From Achromobacter sp. AONIH1 (GTDB lineage: Bacteria; Pseudomonadota; Gammaproteobacteria; Burkholderiales; Burkholderiaceae_B), in the NCBI RefSeq assembly GCF_002902905.1, contig NZ_CP026124.1, positions 6,510,001 to 6,574,000 on the forward strand: DNA of 64,000 nucleotides. The letters are read 5' to 3'. Below, one piece after another: positions 52,052 through 60,547 of the stretch (positions are counted from its first letter, which is position 1; each line of letters opens with the position of its first letter). The position numbers were made by a program, and so were the translations under genes. The notes under the pieces were generated by a model. The model was not told the origin of the DNA. It searched no databases and saw nothing but the letters and a program-made list of their open reading frames with translations.

Positions 52052-53257
52052 ATGAACGACAACGCCCAGCCCGCCGCCCGCGCCAGGAAACCCTGGCCGG
52101 CGGTGTTTTCCATCGCCGTCAGCAGCTTCAGCCTGGTCAGCGCGGAGTTCCTGCCCGTGGGCCTGCTCAACGCGATGGCCGCCGACCTGGGCATCTCCGT
52201 CGGCACGGCGGGCCTGCTGGTGGCGGCGTCCGGCCTGCTGGCGGCAATATCGGCACCCGCCCTGACCATCCTGGCGGGGCAGCGCGACCGCCGGCAGGTG
52301 CTGCTCGCGCTCAGCCTGCTGCTGACCCTGTCGAACCTGCTGTCCATGACGGCCACGGGCCTGCCGGCCATGCTGGCCGCGCGCGTGCTGCTCGGCATCG
52401 CGGTGGGCGGCTTCTGGAGCCTGGGCGCCAGCACGGCCAACCGATTGGCGCCGGCCGGATCGGAAGCCCGAGCCACATCGGTGGTCTACGCCGGCATCTC
52501 GGTCGGCATCGTGCTCGGCGTGCCGCTGGGCACGCTGATCGGCCAGGAACTGGGCTGGCGCAATGCGTTCGCGGCCGCCAGCGTCGTCTCGGCGCTGGCC
52601 TATGCGGTCCAGTATGTCAGCCTGCCCACCGTGACGCAGGCGATGCGCATCAGCGCCCGCCAGCTGTTCCGCCTGGCGGCGCGGCCGGCGATCATGCAGG
52701 CGCTGCTCATCACCGTGCTGGCCAAGGGCACGCAGTTCGCGACCTACACCTACGTCGAACCCTATCTGTCCGACGTGACGGCCGCGAGCGGCTATTTCAT
52801 TACCCTGGCCCTGCTGGTGTATGGCGGCGCCGGCGTCATCGGCAGCCTGCTGGGCGGCATGGGCGCCGACCGTACGCTGCGCGGCACGCTGGCCGTGGTG
52901 CTGGCCGCCGCGACCTCGGCGCTCGCGCTGCTCTGCGTGGCCGGTTCGTCCTCCGCCGTGGCGCTGTTCTGCCTGCTGGTCTGGGGCGCGGCGTTCGGCG
53001 CCCTGCCGCTATGCCTGCAGCTGTGGATCATGCGGCTGGCGGGCGACGAGCTGGAAGGCGGCGCGGCCCTGTTCGTGACCTGCGTGCAGAGTTCGATCGC
53101 GATCGGTTCCGCCCTGGGCGGCCGGCTGGTCAATCACTACGGCGCGGCCGCGGACATGGGCGTCGGCGCGGCGCTGTTCCTGGCGTCGCTGGCGTTCGCC
53201 TGGCGCGCCATGGCCGCGCCCGCCATGCGCGGCCGCGTCCCCGCCGGCGCGGACTGA
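52052..53257 (+). CDS. MFS transporter, DHA1/AraJ-like family
   Basis: A 401-residue inner-membrane protein with about 12 hydrophobic segments. VSAEFLPVGLLNAMAADLGISVGTAG, LLGIAVGGFWSLGASTANRLAP and YAGISVGIVLGVPLGTLIGQELGWRNAF are typical of the sugar-efflux/nucleoside-efflux branch. It resembles the MFS protein at 15444 in this window. The ATG at 52052 is chosen; the frame stays open upstream without coding features. It is convergent with the HxlR gene. The substrate is unknown. Confidence 0.9.
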   Translation: MNDNAQPAARARKPWPAVFSIAVSSFSLVSAEFLPVGLLNAMAADLGISVGTAGLLVAASGLLAAISAPALTILAGQRDRRQVLLALSLLLTLSNLLSMTATGLPAMLAARVLLGIAVGGFWSLGASTANRLAPAGSEARATSVVYAGISVGIVLGVPLGTLIGQELGWRNAFAAASVVSALAYAVQYVSLPTVTQAMRISARQLFRLAARPAIMQALLITVLAKGTQFATYTYVEPYLSDVTAASGYFITLALLVYGGAGVIGSLLGGMGADRTLRGTLAVVLAAATSALALLCVAGSSSAVALFCLLVWGAAFGALPLCLQLWIMRLAGDELEGGAALFVTCVQSSIAIGSALGGRLVNHYGAAADMGVGAALFLASLAFAWRAMAAPAMRGRVPAGAD

Positions 53258-53274
53258 TCAGGCCGGCGCGCCGT

Positions 53275-53766
53275 CTATTCCTTCCGCCTGGCCAGGCGCC
53301 AGCGCATCAGGTCATCCGCGCCGGGGCCGGCCTCCACCCTCAGATCCTGGTAGGGCACCGGCGCGCCGCTGCCCTCGTCCACCAATCCCAGCCGCACGCG
53401 CCCGCCGGTCTGCGCGCTGACGATGCACAGCGGCGGCTCCTCGGACTCCTGCGCCCGCCATTTGTCGCCGACCTGGACCAGCGCCTGCAGCACCAGCGCC
53501 ACGTCCAGGCCCTTGGCCGTGGGCAGGTATTCGTAGCGTTCCGGCGCGCTCTGGTACAGCGAGCGCTCGATCAGGCCGTTCTGCTCCAGCAGCTTCAAAC
53601 GGTCGGCCAGCGTCGCGTTGGTGATGCCGGTGGACCGGCGCAGATCGTCGTAGCGCCGCAGGCCCAGCACCAGATCCCGCAGGACCAGCATGGCCCAGCG
53701 GTCGCCCACGGCGTCCAGCACCATGGCGATGGAGCAGGCCATGCCTTCAAAACTCTTGGCGCGCAT
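53275..53766 (-). CDS. HxlR-family transcriptional regulator
   Basis: A 163-residue regulator of the HxlR winged-helix family. The core is CSIAMVLDAVGDRWAMLVLRDLVLGLRRYDDLRRSTGITNATLADRLKLLEQNGLIERSLYQ, with the Cys at about residue 11 and the GDRW and RFN-like parts of the family. A C-terminal extension of about 50 residues follows. AAGGGAA lies 6 bases before the ATG at 53766. It is divergent from the SDR gene, and the intervening region carries a clear palindrome. Confidence 0.93.
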   Translation of the reverse strand: MRAKSFEGMACSIAMVLDAVGDRWAMLVLRDLVLGLRRYDDLRRSTGITNATLADRLKLLEQNGLIERSLYQSAPERYEYLPTAKGLDVALVLQALVQVGDKWRAQESEEPPLCIVSAQTGGRVRLGLVDEGSGAPVPYQDLRVEAGPGADDLMRWRLARRKE

Positions 53767-53857
53767 CGTGTTCCCTTCATGTCGTATGGCAATCGCCGCC
53801 AGTATCGCAACCGCGCTGGAATCGCTCAAGTGCCTGGCGGCAGGTCGTCACTTTACA

Positions 53858-53883
53858 ACTTCAATAATTGAAGTCAATAATTG
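53858..53883. promoter_or_regulatory. palindromic operator, probable HxlR site
   Basis: ACTTCAATAATTGAAGT at 53858-53874 is a perfect palindrome (7-base arms, TAA centre). The core CAATAATTG is repeated at 53862-53870 and 53875-53883, 13 bases apart. It lies between the divergent HxlR and SDR genes, 40-65 bases before the SDR start, where a repressor or activator would act. HxlR regulators bind such short AT-rich palindromes as dimers; the link is inferred. Confidence 0.7.
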
Positions 53884-53922
53884 TACTTAAAACCTCGCCA
53901 CCACGATTCAAAGGAGATCCCC

Positions 53923-54717
53923 ATGAACATCGAAGCAGGCACCGCGCTGGTGACCGGCGCCTCGTCCGGCATCGGCGCCGCCTACGCCCGCCAACTGGCG
54001 GCGCGCGGCCATGACCTGATCCTGAGCGCGCGCCGCCAGGACCGCCTCGACGCGCTGGCGCAGCAGCTGCGCGCGGCCCATGGATGCAAGGTCGAGGCCT
54101 GGCCCGCCGATCTCGCCAACCCGCAAGACCTGCTCCGGCTGGAAGAGGCGCTGTCGACCAGGGAAGACATCGCCATGCTGGTGAACTGCGCCGGCCTGGG
54201 CGCGCTGGGACCGGGCGCGACGGCCGACACGGATGCCGTCGACCGGATGGTCAAGGTGAACGTGCTGGCGCTGACCCGGCTGTCCCTGGCGGCCGCCCGC
54301 GCCTTCGCGCGGCGCCAGCGCGGCGTCATCGTCAATATCGGTTCGATACTGGCCCTGATGCCGGTGCCCGGCGCGTCCGGCTACAGCGCCTCCAAGGCCT
54401 ATGTGCTGAATTTCAGCCGCGCGCTGCAGGCCGAGCTGGAGCCGGCCGGCGTCACCGTGCAGGCGGTGATGCCCGGCATGGTCCGCTCCGAGTTCTTCGG
54501 CGGCAAGCCCGCGCCCTTTCCCGACCACCTGTTCATGGAGGCCGACACGCTGGTCGCCACGGCGCTGTGCGCGCTCGACCAGGGCGAGCGGGTCTGCTTT
54601 CCCACCCTCTCCGATCCGGCCGGCTGGAGCGGCCTGGAAGCGGCGCGCGGCGCGCTGGTCAAGGCGCTGACACACAGCGGCGAGCCGGCCGCGCGCTACG
54701 GCGTGGCCTCGGCCTGA
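53923..54717 (+). CDS. short-chain dehydrogenase/reductase
   Basis: A 264-residue classical SDR. The cofactor motif TGASSGIG is at about residues 11-18, followed by NCAGLG and IVNIGS; the catalytic triad is Ser in NIGSIL, and Tyr and Lys in GYSASKAY. The basic residue after the first strand (SARRQDRL) suggests NADP preference. AAGGAGATC is 6-8 bases before the ATG. It is divergent from HxlR and shares the operator region. It pairs with a tautomerase gene 38 bases downstream, so both may act on an enol/keto compound. Confidence 0.93.
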   Translation: MNIEAGTALVTGASSGIGAAYARQLAARGHDLILSARRQDRLDALAQQLRAAHGCKVEAWPADLANPQDLLRLEEALSTREDIAMLVNCAGLGALGPGATADTDAVDRMVKVNVLALTRLSLAAARAFARRQRGVIVNIGSILALMPVPGASGYSASKAYVLNFSRALQAELEPAGVTVQAVMPGMVRSEFFGGKPAPFPDHLFMEADTLVATALCALDQGERVCFPTLSDPAGWSGLEAARGALVKALTHSGEPAARYGVASA

Positions 54718-54755
54718 CGTTCCCATCCCCCAACCACACCCGCAGGAGCATCCCC

Positions 54756-55172
54756 ATGCCGCTCTGGAAAATCTACCACCCCGAAAACGCCTTCTCCGAC
54801 GACGACAAGCAGGCTATCGCCGAACGCGTCACCGCCCTCTACACCGACCTGCCGAAGTTCTATGTCGGCCTGGTGTTCCAGCCCGTGCCCAAGGCGTCCT
54901 TTTTCATCGGCGGGCAACGCGCCGACGATTTCGTGCGCATCTCGGTCGACCATATCGCCCGGCAGATACACGAGGACGAGATAAAACGGCGCTTCCTGGG
55001 CGCCGTGGGCAGGCTGCTGGCGCCCTATATCGCCGAGCGCGGACTGCGCTGGGAAATCCACATCGACGAGACGCCGTTCAGCCTGTGGACCATCCAGGAC
55101 CAGCGCCCGCCCGTGCCCGGCACGCCCGAGAGCGAGCGATGGCGCGAGCAGAACCGGCCTGTCCCGGCATAA
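54756..55172 (+). CDS. tautomerase family protein (tautomerase_3 type)
   Basis: A 138-residue protein beginning MPLWKIYHP, leaving the N-terminal Pro that is the catalytic base of the tautomerase superfamily. The size and the double-length layout fit the cis-CaaD/MSAD-like branch (tautomerase_3) rather than the 4-oxalocrotonate monomer of about 60 residues. AGGAG lies about 7 bases before the ATG. It follows the SDR gene in the same operon. Which residues replace the Arg/Glu set of cis-CaaD was not settled, so the activity is open. Confidence 0.85.
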   Translation: MPLWKIYHPENAFSDDDKQAIAERVTALYTDLPKFYVGLVFQPVPKASFFIGGQRADDFVRISVDHIARQIHEDEIKRRFLGAVGRLLAPYIAERGLRWEIHIDETPFSLWTIQDQRPPVPGTPESERWREQNRPVPA

Positions 55173-55181
55173 GCGGCGCGC

Positions 55182-56363
55182 TCACAGCCCCAGGCGCAAC
55201 TCGGGAAACACGCGGCGCAGCAGCGCCGCGACGCCGACGTGCGCCTCGAAGCCGATACCCGGCGCCTGCGGCAGGTCGGCCATGCCATCCACGATGCGTC
55301 CGCCTTCGGCCATGCCGGAGAAGGGCTGGAAGGCGAACGGATTCAGCTCGGCGCCGCCCAGCCCCAGTCCCGCCGCCACATGCAGGCCGAACAGGTGCCC
55401 GCCATGCGGCCAGAACGCCCGCGCGGGCCAGCCGCGCGCCAGGAATTCCTCGACGATTCGAACATAGGCCGTCAGGCCGTAGCAATGCGCGGGATCGAAG
55501 ACCAGTACATCGCGATCCGGACGCAGGCCGCCATGCCGCGCCAGCAGGCGCGCCTCCTGCGGCGAGAACAGGGCCTCGCCGGCGGCGATCGGCGACGGAT
55601 AGCTGGCCGCCACGTCCGCCAGCGTCTCGAAATCCAGCGGGTCGCAGATGTCCTCGAACCACCACAGGCCATAGCCGGACAGCGCGCGCGCCGCCGCCTG
55701 CGCGCTGCCGGGTCCGTAAGCGTTCATCGCATCCACCGCCAGGCCTGCGTCCGTGGGCAGCCGCGCCAATACCGTCTCGATGCGGCGGCGATCGGCATCC
55801 AGATCCGCGCCGCCGATCTTGATCTTGATCCGGTTGAACCCCAGCGCGACGCAGGCCCGCGCCTCGTCCGCCAGGCGGGCCTCGTCGTCGCGCGGATAGA
55901 GATAGCCGCCGCCCGCGTACACCGGCACGCGGGCCGGCGGCGCGGCGCCCGCCCGCCGGCGGGCGATATGGCGGCATAACGGCTCGTCCGCGATCTTGGC
56001 GGCGGCATCCCAGATGGCCATGTCCAACGCCCCGACGGCGACGCAGCGCTCGCCGTGGCCGCCCGGTTTCTCGCCGGCCATCATCGCGCGCCACGCCAGC
56101 GCGGGGTCCAGGTTGCCTGTCGATGCGTCGGCGCAGGCGCCGTCGGGCGCTTGCAGCAGGCGCGGCGCGAAACGCGCCCGGATCAGGCCGCCTTGCGCAT
56201 AGCGGCCCACGGATCCGTAGCCCAGGCCGACCACCGGGCGTCCGCCCCGAATCACATCCGTGATGACGGCAACCACGCTGGTGTCCAGGTCGCCGGACGC
56301 GATCGCGGGATCGGCGTAACGGGACAAAGGCACGGCAGCTTCCAGGACATTCACGATGCGCAT
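55182..56363 (-). CDS. enolase-superfamily dehydratase, D-tartrate dehydratase-like
   Basis: A 393-residue enolase-superfamily enzyme (mandelate racemase group). The sequence parallels D(-)-tartrate dehydratase: NLDPALAWRAMMAGEKPGGHGER and GALDMAIWDAAAKIA before the barrel, then KIKIGG (acid-base Lys182), metal ligands Asp211 (DAMN), Glu237 (WFEDI) and Glu263 (AGEAL), and the His base (His320) in WPHGGH. The DANG of the reference is DAMN here. It would dehydrate a hydroxy-dicarboxylate or sugar acid. It follows the NarL-type regulator gene by 93 bases on the same strand and could be its target. Confidence 0.9.
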   Translation of the reverse strand: MRIVNVLEAAVPLSRYADPAIASGDLDTSVVAVITDVIRGGRPVVGLGYGSVGRYAQGGLIRARFAPRLLQAPDGACADASTGNLDPALAWRAMMAGEKPGGHGERCVAVGALDMAIWDAAAKIADEPLCRHIARRRAGAAPPARVPVYAGGGYLYPRDDEARLADEARACVALGFNRIKIKIGGADLDADRRRIETVLARLPTDAGLAVDAMNAYGPGSAQAAARALSGYGLWWFEDICDPLDFETLADVAASYPSPIAAGEALFSPQEARLLARHGGLRPDRDVLVFDPAHCYGLTAYVRIVEEFLARGWPARAFWPHGGHLFGLHVAAGLGLGGAELNPFAFQPFSGMAEGGRIVDGMADLPQAPGIGFEAHVGVAALLRRVFPELRLGL

Positions 56364-56456
56364 GGTCGGACTCCGGCGAATGGCGTTGTGGCGCGTTCCA
56401 TTCTAGGGCGGATCCACGGAGTCGATTGCCGCTCGCCGCCGCGCGCGGCGGCTGAT

Positions 56457-57110
56457 TCAGCGGGGCTTGCCCAGCAATCCGCCGCGCCGCGCGACCAGCG
56501 TGGCCTGGGTCCGGTTGACCACGCCCAGCGTCGCCAGGATGGCGGTGACGTGGGTCTTCACGGTCTTCTCGGTCATGCTGAGACGTTCGGAGATCTCGCG
56601 GTTGCGCAGGCCGTCGCACATCAGCCGCAACACCTCGCCCTGGCGCGGCGTCAAGGCGCTGAGCAGGGCCATGTCGTCCACCGGCGCCGGCATCGGCGCG
56701 GGCGGCTTGCGCGGCGCCGCCGCCGGCGCCAGGTCGGCGCGTGGCGGCTGGCCGATCTGCTCCAGCGCGTCCAGCAGCGCGCGGCAGTCGGCCGATTTGT
56801 GCAGAAAGCCCTGCGCCCCCGCCGCCATGACCCGTTCGCGGTCGTCGGGATCCTCGGAAGCGCTCAGCACCAGGACGCGGATGCCCGGGCGCAACTGCTT
56901 CAGGCGCTTGAGCAGCGCGCTGCCGCCCAGGTCGGGCAGGTAGTAGTCCATGATCACGCTGCCGATCTGCGGCTGCGCCTGCAGGACCGCGAGCGCCTCC
57001 GCGCCGTTGGACGCCGGATGGACCGTGACGCCGGGCAGCGCCTGCGAGAGGCTCAGCAGCAAGGCTTCGCGGAACATGGCGTGGTCGTCGATCAGGAGTA
57101 CTGCGGTCAT
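56457..57110 (-). CDS. response regulator, NarL/FixJ type
   Basis: A 217-residue response regulator. The receiver has Asp8/Asp9 (LLIDDH), phosphoacceptor Asp55 (VIMDYYLPD) and the conserved Lys in GFLHKSAD. A Pro/Ala-rich linker of about 30 residues leads to the LuxR-type helix-turn-helix LTPRQGEVLRLMCDGLRNREISERLSMTEKTVKTH. Its ATG overlaps the stop of the hybrid kinase by 4 bases. It is probably the output regulator of that kinase; targets may include the downstream dehydratase gene. Confidence 0.93.
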   Translation of the reverse strand: MTAVLLIDDHAMFREALLLSLSQALPGVTVHPASNGAEALAVLQAQPQIGSVIMDYYLPDLGGSALLKRLKQLRPGIRVLVLSASEDPDDRERVMAAGAQGFLHKSADCRALLDALEQIGQPPRADLAPAAAPRKPPAPMPAPVDDMALLSALTPRQGEVLRLMCDGLRNREISERLSMTEKTVKTHVTAILATLGVVNRTQATLVARRGGLLGKPR

Positions 57111-58936
57111 GGAAAGGAATCCTCGGAATCTGTCTGCCGTGGCCGATGCAGCAACGCGGTCACATGCGCGCGCAAGTCCTCGACCTCCACCGGCTTGTGC
57201 AGCAGGGGGATGTTTCTGTCGGCCGCCTCGATCAGGCGGCCCGGATCGGTGTCGCCGCTGACCAGCAGCGCGGGAATCGGCGGATCGCTGTATTCCTCGC
57301 GCAGCCGCTCGATCACATGTATGCCGGTTTCGTGTTCGCGCAGACGGTAGTCGCTGATGATCAGGGCGGGCCGCTCGGGCTCGTGCACCACCTTGGCAAA
57401 CAAGGCGTCGCCGCTGGCGGCGCCCACGACGCGGTAGCCCCAGCTTTCCAGCAGCAAGGTCAGGCCGGCCAGGTTCTGCGCATCGTCGTCGACCACCAGC
57501 ACCATCCGCCCGCGCCCGTGGTCCGGGATCGCGTCGCCGGCGGCGGGCGCTGGCGGCGCGGGCTCGGGCGCCGGCGGCGTCGCGGCCAGCGCCTCCTCGG
57601 CGGAGCGCGTCTCCAGACCCAGCGAGAACAGGGTGCCGCGCCCCTCCTGCGATGCCAGGACCAGCGGATGGTCCAGCAGCGCGGCGGTGCGCCGCACGAT
57701 GGCCAGCCCCAGTCCCAGCCCCTTGCTGCGATCCCGCTCCGGGTTGTTCAGCTGGTGGAACTCCCAGAACACCCGCTCCTGTTCGGACGGCGGGATGCCC
57801 GGCCCGGTATCGCAGACCAGGATGCGCACGCCGCCGCGCCGATGCCGGCAGCCGACCAGCACGCCGCCGCGCCGGGTATGCGCGATGGCGTTGCTGATGA
57901 GATTGCGCAGGATGCGCTCCAGCAGCACCGGATCCGAATTCACCACCGCCTTGCTGGGCCTGACCCGCAGCGACAAGCCTTTCTGCACCGCCTGCGGCGC
58001 ATACTCGGCCCGCAACTGCTCCAGCAGCGGATTGAGCGGGAACCACTTGCGCCGGGGCTCGATCACGCCGGCGTCCAGCCTGGAGATATTGAGCAAGGCA
58101 TCGAACAGATGCCCCATTGCCGCCGTCGCGCTGGCGATGTTGTCCACCAGGTAGCGGCCGTGCGCGGTGAGTTTCTCGTTGGTCAGCAGGCCCAGGAACA
58201 GGCTGACCGCGTGCACGGGCTGGCGCAGGTCATGGCTGGCGGCGGCCAGGAAGCGCGATTTTTCCAGGTTGCTGCGCTCGGCCGCCTCCTTCTCGCGCCG
58301 CACCTGCTCCAGCAGCGCCAGATTCTCGTAGCCCAGCCGCAGGGCGTCCAGGTGGGTGCGATGCATGCGGTGCGTGAACGCCAGCGTGGAGGCCACATAG
58401 GCGACTCCGCTCGCCACCATGGCGATGTGCAGCGGCGAAGGCTGCGCCGCCAGCGCGATGAAGGGCGGCGCCAGCGCCGGGATCTCGAAGGCGTAGACGA
58501 CCGGCAGGACGATGTAGTTGGAATAGATCGCCCCCGTGCCCAGCCCGATCAGGATCACGATGCTGAACAGCTGGTACTCGACAGGCAGGAAGAAGCTCCA
58601 GTAGGCGACCGGCAGCCCCCACAGCATGCCCGAGGCGAGATTGCCCAGGAACATCCGACGCAGCCAGCGTTCGGCCGCGTCCGGCTGCGCCTGGCTGCGG
58701 TCGTAGGCCAGCATCGCCGCCCAGCGCAGGGCGGCGACCAGCAGCATGGCGGCGATCCACGGCGCCAGCTCGCGGTCGGGCACGACGCCGTACAGGGCAT
58801 AGGCGCTGAAACAGGCGGCGATGACCGAGCCCGACAGGGCGAAGGGGAAGCTGCGGCGCAGCACGGCCACCTGCACCGCCCGGACGCGCGAGCCGTCGGG
58901 AAACGCAGCGGCCAGGGTTTCGGAAGTTGGATCCAT
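57107..58936 (-). CDS. hybrid sensor histidine kinase with receiver domain
   Basis: A 609-residue membrane sensor. About five to six hydrophobic helices fill residues 30-190, with no large periplasmic domain, so it probably senses a membrane-related or internal signal. The kinase H-box is AAASHDLRQPVHAV (His235), the N-box NLISNA (about 345-350), G1 DTGPGIP (about 376-382) and G2 KGLGLGLAI (about 405-413). A C-terminal receiver has Asp529 in LIISDYRL and Lys581 in LLHKPVE. An Ala/Pro linker separates the domains. The start ATG at 58936 is the first after the open upstream stretch. It is coupled with the NarL-type regulator. Confidence 0.92.
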   Translation of the reverse strand: MDPTSETLAAAFPDGSRVRAVQVAVLRRSFPFALSGSVIAACFSAYALYGVVPDRELAPWIAAMLLVAALRWAAMLAYDRSQAQPDAAERWLRRMFLGNLASGMLWGLPVAYWSFFLPVEYQLFSIVILIGLGTGAIYSNYIVLPVVYAFEIPALAPPFIALAAQPSPLHIAMVASGVAYVASTLAFTHRMHRTHLDALRLGYENLALLEQVRREKEAAERSNLEKSRFLAAASHDLRQPVHAVSLFLGLLTNEKLTAHGRYLVDNIASATAAMGHLFDALLNISRLDAGVIEPRRKWFPLNPLLEQLRAEYAPQAVQKGLSLRVRPSKAVVNSDPVLLERILRNLISNAIAHTRRGGVLVGCRHRRGGVRILVCDTGPGIPPSEQERVFWEFHQLNNPERDRSKGLGLGLAIVRRTAALLDHPLVLASQEGRGTLFSLGLETRSAEEALAATPPAPEPAPPAPAAGDAIPDHGRGRMVLVVDDDAQNLAGLTLLLESWGYRVVGAASGDALFAKVVHEPERPALIISDYRLREHETGIHVIERLREEYSDPPIPALLVSGDTDPGRLIEAADRNIPLLHKPVEVEDLRAHVTALLHRPRQTDSEDSFP

Positions 58937-59328
58937 GAACGAGGGCGGCGCGAGCCTGTGAGGATCCCGGACGCGACCCCGTTCGGGAAAATAGGGGAAA
59001 GGCAACGGCGATGGCCACGGCGGCTGCCGGGCTGGGGATGCGCGGAAAAATTTAGCAATTGCCAACCAGCGGGTCAATAATCCGGACACGGCGCCAGCCT
59101 CCCGTCGTACATGCGTGCAACCCCTCCGCGCCCGCGACGGGAGGACAAATCCGCATGCCATACAGGTAACAGGCGGCGGCGGGCCGCGCATCGGACTTTG
59201 GTCTTAGGCCGCCACTGGCGGCCGGGCGCAAACAGGCTACATTCCCAGGACAAGCGCGGCGCCCGAGGGCAGCCCGCGATCCTCCGACGCGCCGCCCGGC
59301 GCGCCGGACCGACTCAACGAGGGGCATC
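58937..59328. other. divergent region between the sensor kinase and the MFS gene
   Basis: No gene is seen in these roughly 390 bases. One hairpin is present: GGCCGCC-ACT-GGCGGCC at 59207-59223. A short AT-rich patch (AAAAATTTAGCAATTGCC near 59045) is a possible promoter of the kinase operon. The minus-strand frame of the kinase stays open into this region but shows no domain. Confidence 0.4.
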
Positions 59329-60543
59329 TTGTCTATCAGTGCAACCACGGCGCCCGCCGCCGAGCTTTCCCCGCGCGAGCAGCGCGGCAATATCGCCCGC
59401 CTGACCATCGCCCAGGCGCTGGCCGGCGCCAATGCCGTCGTGGTCTACGCCACCGGCTCCATCGTGGGCAACATGCTGGCGCCGGACAAGGCCCTGGCCA
59501 CCCTGCCCCTGTCCATCTTCGTGGTCGGCATGGCCGCCTGCATCCTGCCGGCGGGCGCCATCGCCCGGCGCCACGGCCGCCGCGCCGCCTTCCTGGCCGG
59601 CACCGGCTGCGGCGTGCTGGTCGGCCTGCTGGCCGCCCTCGCCGTGGTCCTGGGATCGTTCTGGCTGTTCTGCCTGGGAACCTTCTTCGGCGGCGCCTAC
59701 GCGGCCGTGGTGCTGTCGTTCCGCTTCGCCGCCGCCGACGGCGTGTCGCCCGAGCGGCGCGCCCGCGCCCTGTCCTTCGTCATGGGCGGCGGCGTGCTGG
59801 CCGGCGTGGTCGGGCCGCAGCTGGTCACGCACACCATGTACCTGTGGCCCGCCCATATGTTCGCCGCCACCTTCATCGTGCAGGCGGCCGTCGCGGCGGC
59901 GTCGGCGCTCGTGCTGCTGGGCGTGCGGCTGCCCATGCCCGGCCCGGCCGATGCGGCCGGCGGCCGGCCGCTGGCGTTCATCGCGCGCCAGCCTCGCTTC
60001 GTCACCGCGGTGGTCTGCGGGGCGGTCTCCTACCTGCTGATGAACTTCCTGATGACGGCCGCCCCGCTGGCGATGCATCTTTGCGGCCACTCCCAGGAAG
60101 ACGCGAACCTGGGCCTGCAATGGCACGTGATCGCCATGTACGCCCCGAGCTTTTTCACCGGCCGGCTGATCATGCGCTTTGGCGCCGGCCGCATGGTCAG
60201 CGCCGGCCTGGCGCTGACCGGCATCTCGGCGGCGATCGGCCTGATGGGCCTGGACGTGGCGCACTTCTGGGTCACGCTGGTGCTGCTGGGCCTGGGCTGG
60301 AACTTCGGCTTCGTGGGCGCCTCGGCCCTGGTGCTGGAATGCCATCGCCCCGAGGAAAGGACCAAGGTGCAATCGCTGAACGACTTCATCATCTTCGGCA
60401 TCATGGCGGTCGGCTCGTTCGCGTCGGGCGGCCTGCTGGCCGCCTACGACTGGCGCACGGTGCTGTGGGTCTCGTTCATTCCGCTGGCGCTGGCGGTCAT
60501 CGCGCTGGCCAGGAGCGCCGCGTACACGCGGCGCGCGGCGTGA
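59329..60543 (+). CDS. MFS transporter
   Basis: A 404-residue inner-membrane transporter with about 12 hydrophobic helices, starting after a short charged leader (SPREQRGNIARLTIAQALAGANAVV). The motif GAIARRHGRRAAFLAG between helices 2 and 3 is the canonical MFS GX3(D)(R/K)XGR-like loop. The start is a TTG at 59329, preceded by an AGGGG stretch; no ATG is available at the family's expected N-terminus. It is followed 4 bases later by a secreted protein gene, so the two may be co-transcribed. The substrate is unknown. Confidence 0.9.
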   Translation: MSISATTAPAAELSPREQRGNIARLTIAQALAGANAVVVYATGSIVGNMLAPDKALATLPLSIFVVGMAACILPAGAIARRHGRRAAFLAGTGCGVLVGLLAALAVVLGSFWLFCLGTFFGGAYAAVVLSFRFAAADGVSPERRARALSFVMGGGVLAGVVGPQLVTHTMYLWPAHMFAATFIVQAAVAAASALVLLGVRLPMPGPADAAGGRPLAFIARQPRFVTAVVCGAVSYLLMNFLMTAAPLAMHLCGHSQEDANLGLQWHVIAMYAPSFFTGRLIMRFGAGRMVSAGLALTGISAAIGLMGLDVAHFWVTLVLLGLGWNFGFVGASALVLECHRPEERTKVQSLNDFIIFGIMAVGSFASGGLLAAYDWRTVLWVSFIPLALAVIALARSAAYTRRAA

Positions 60544-60547
60544 CGCC

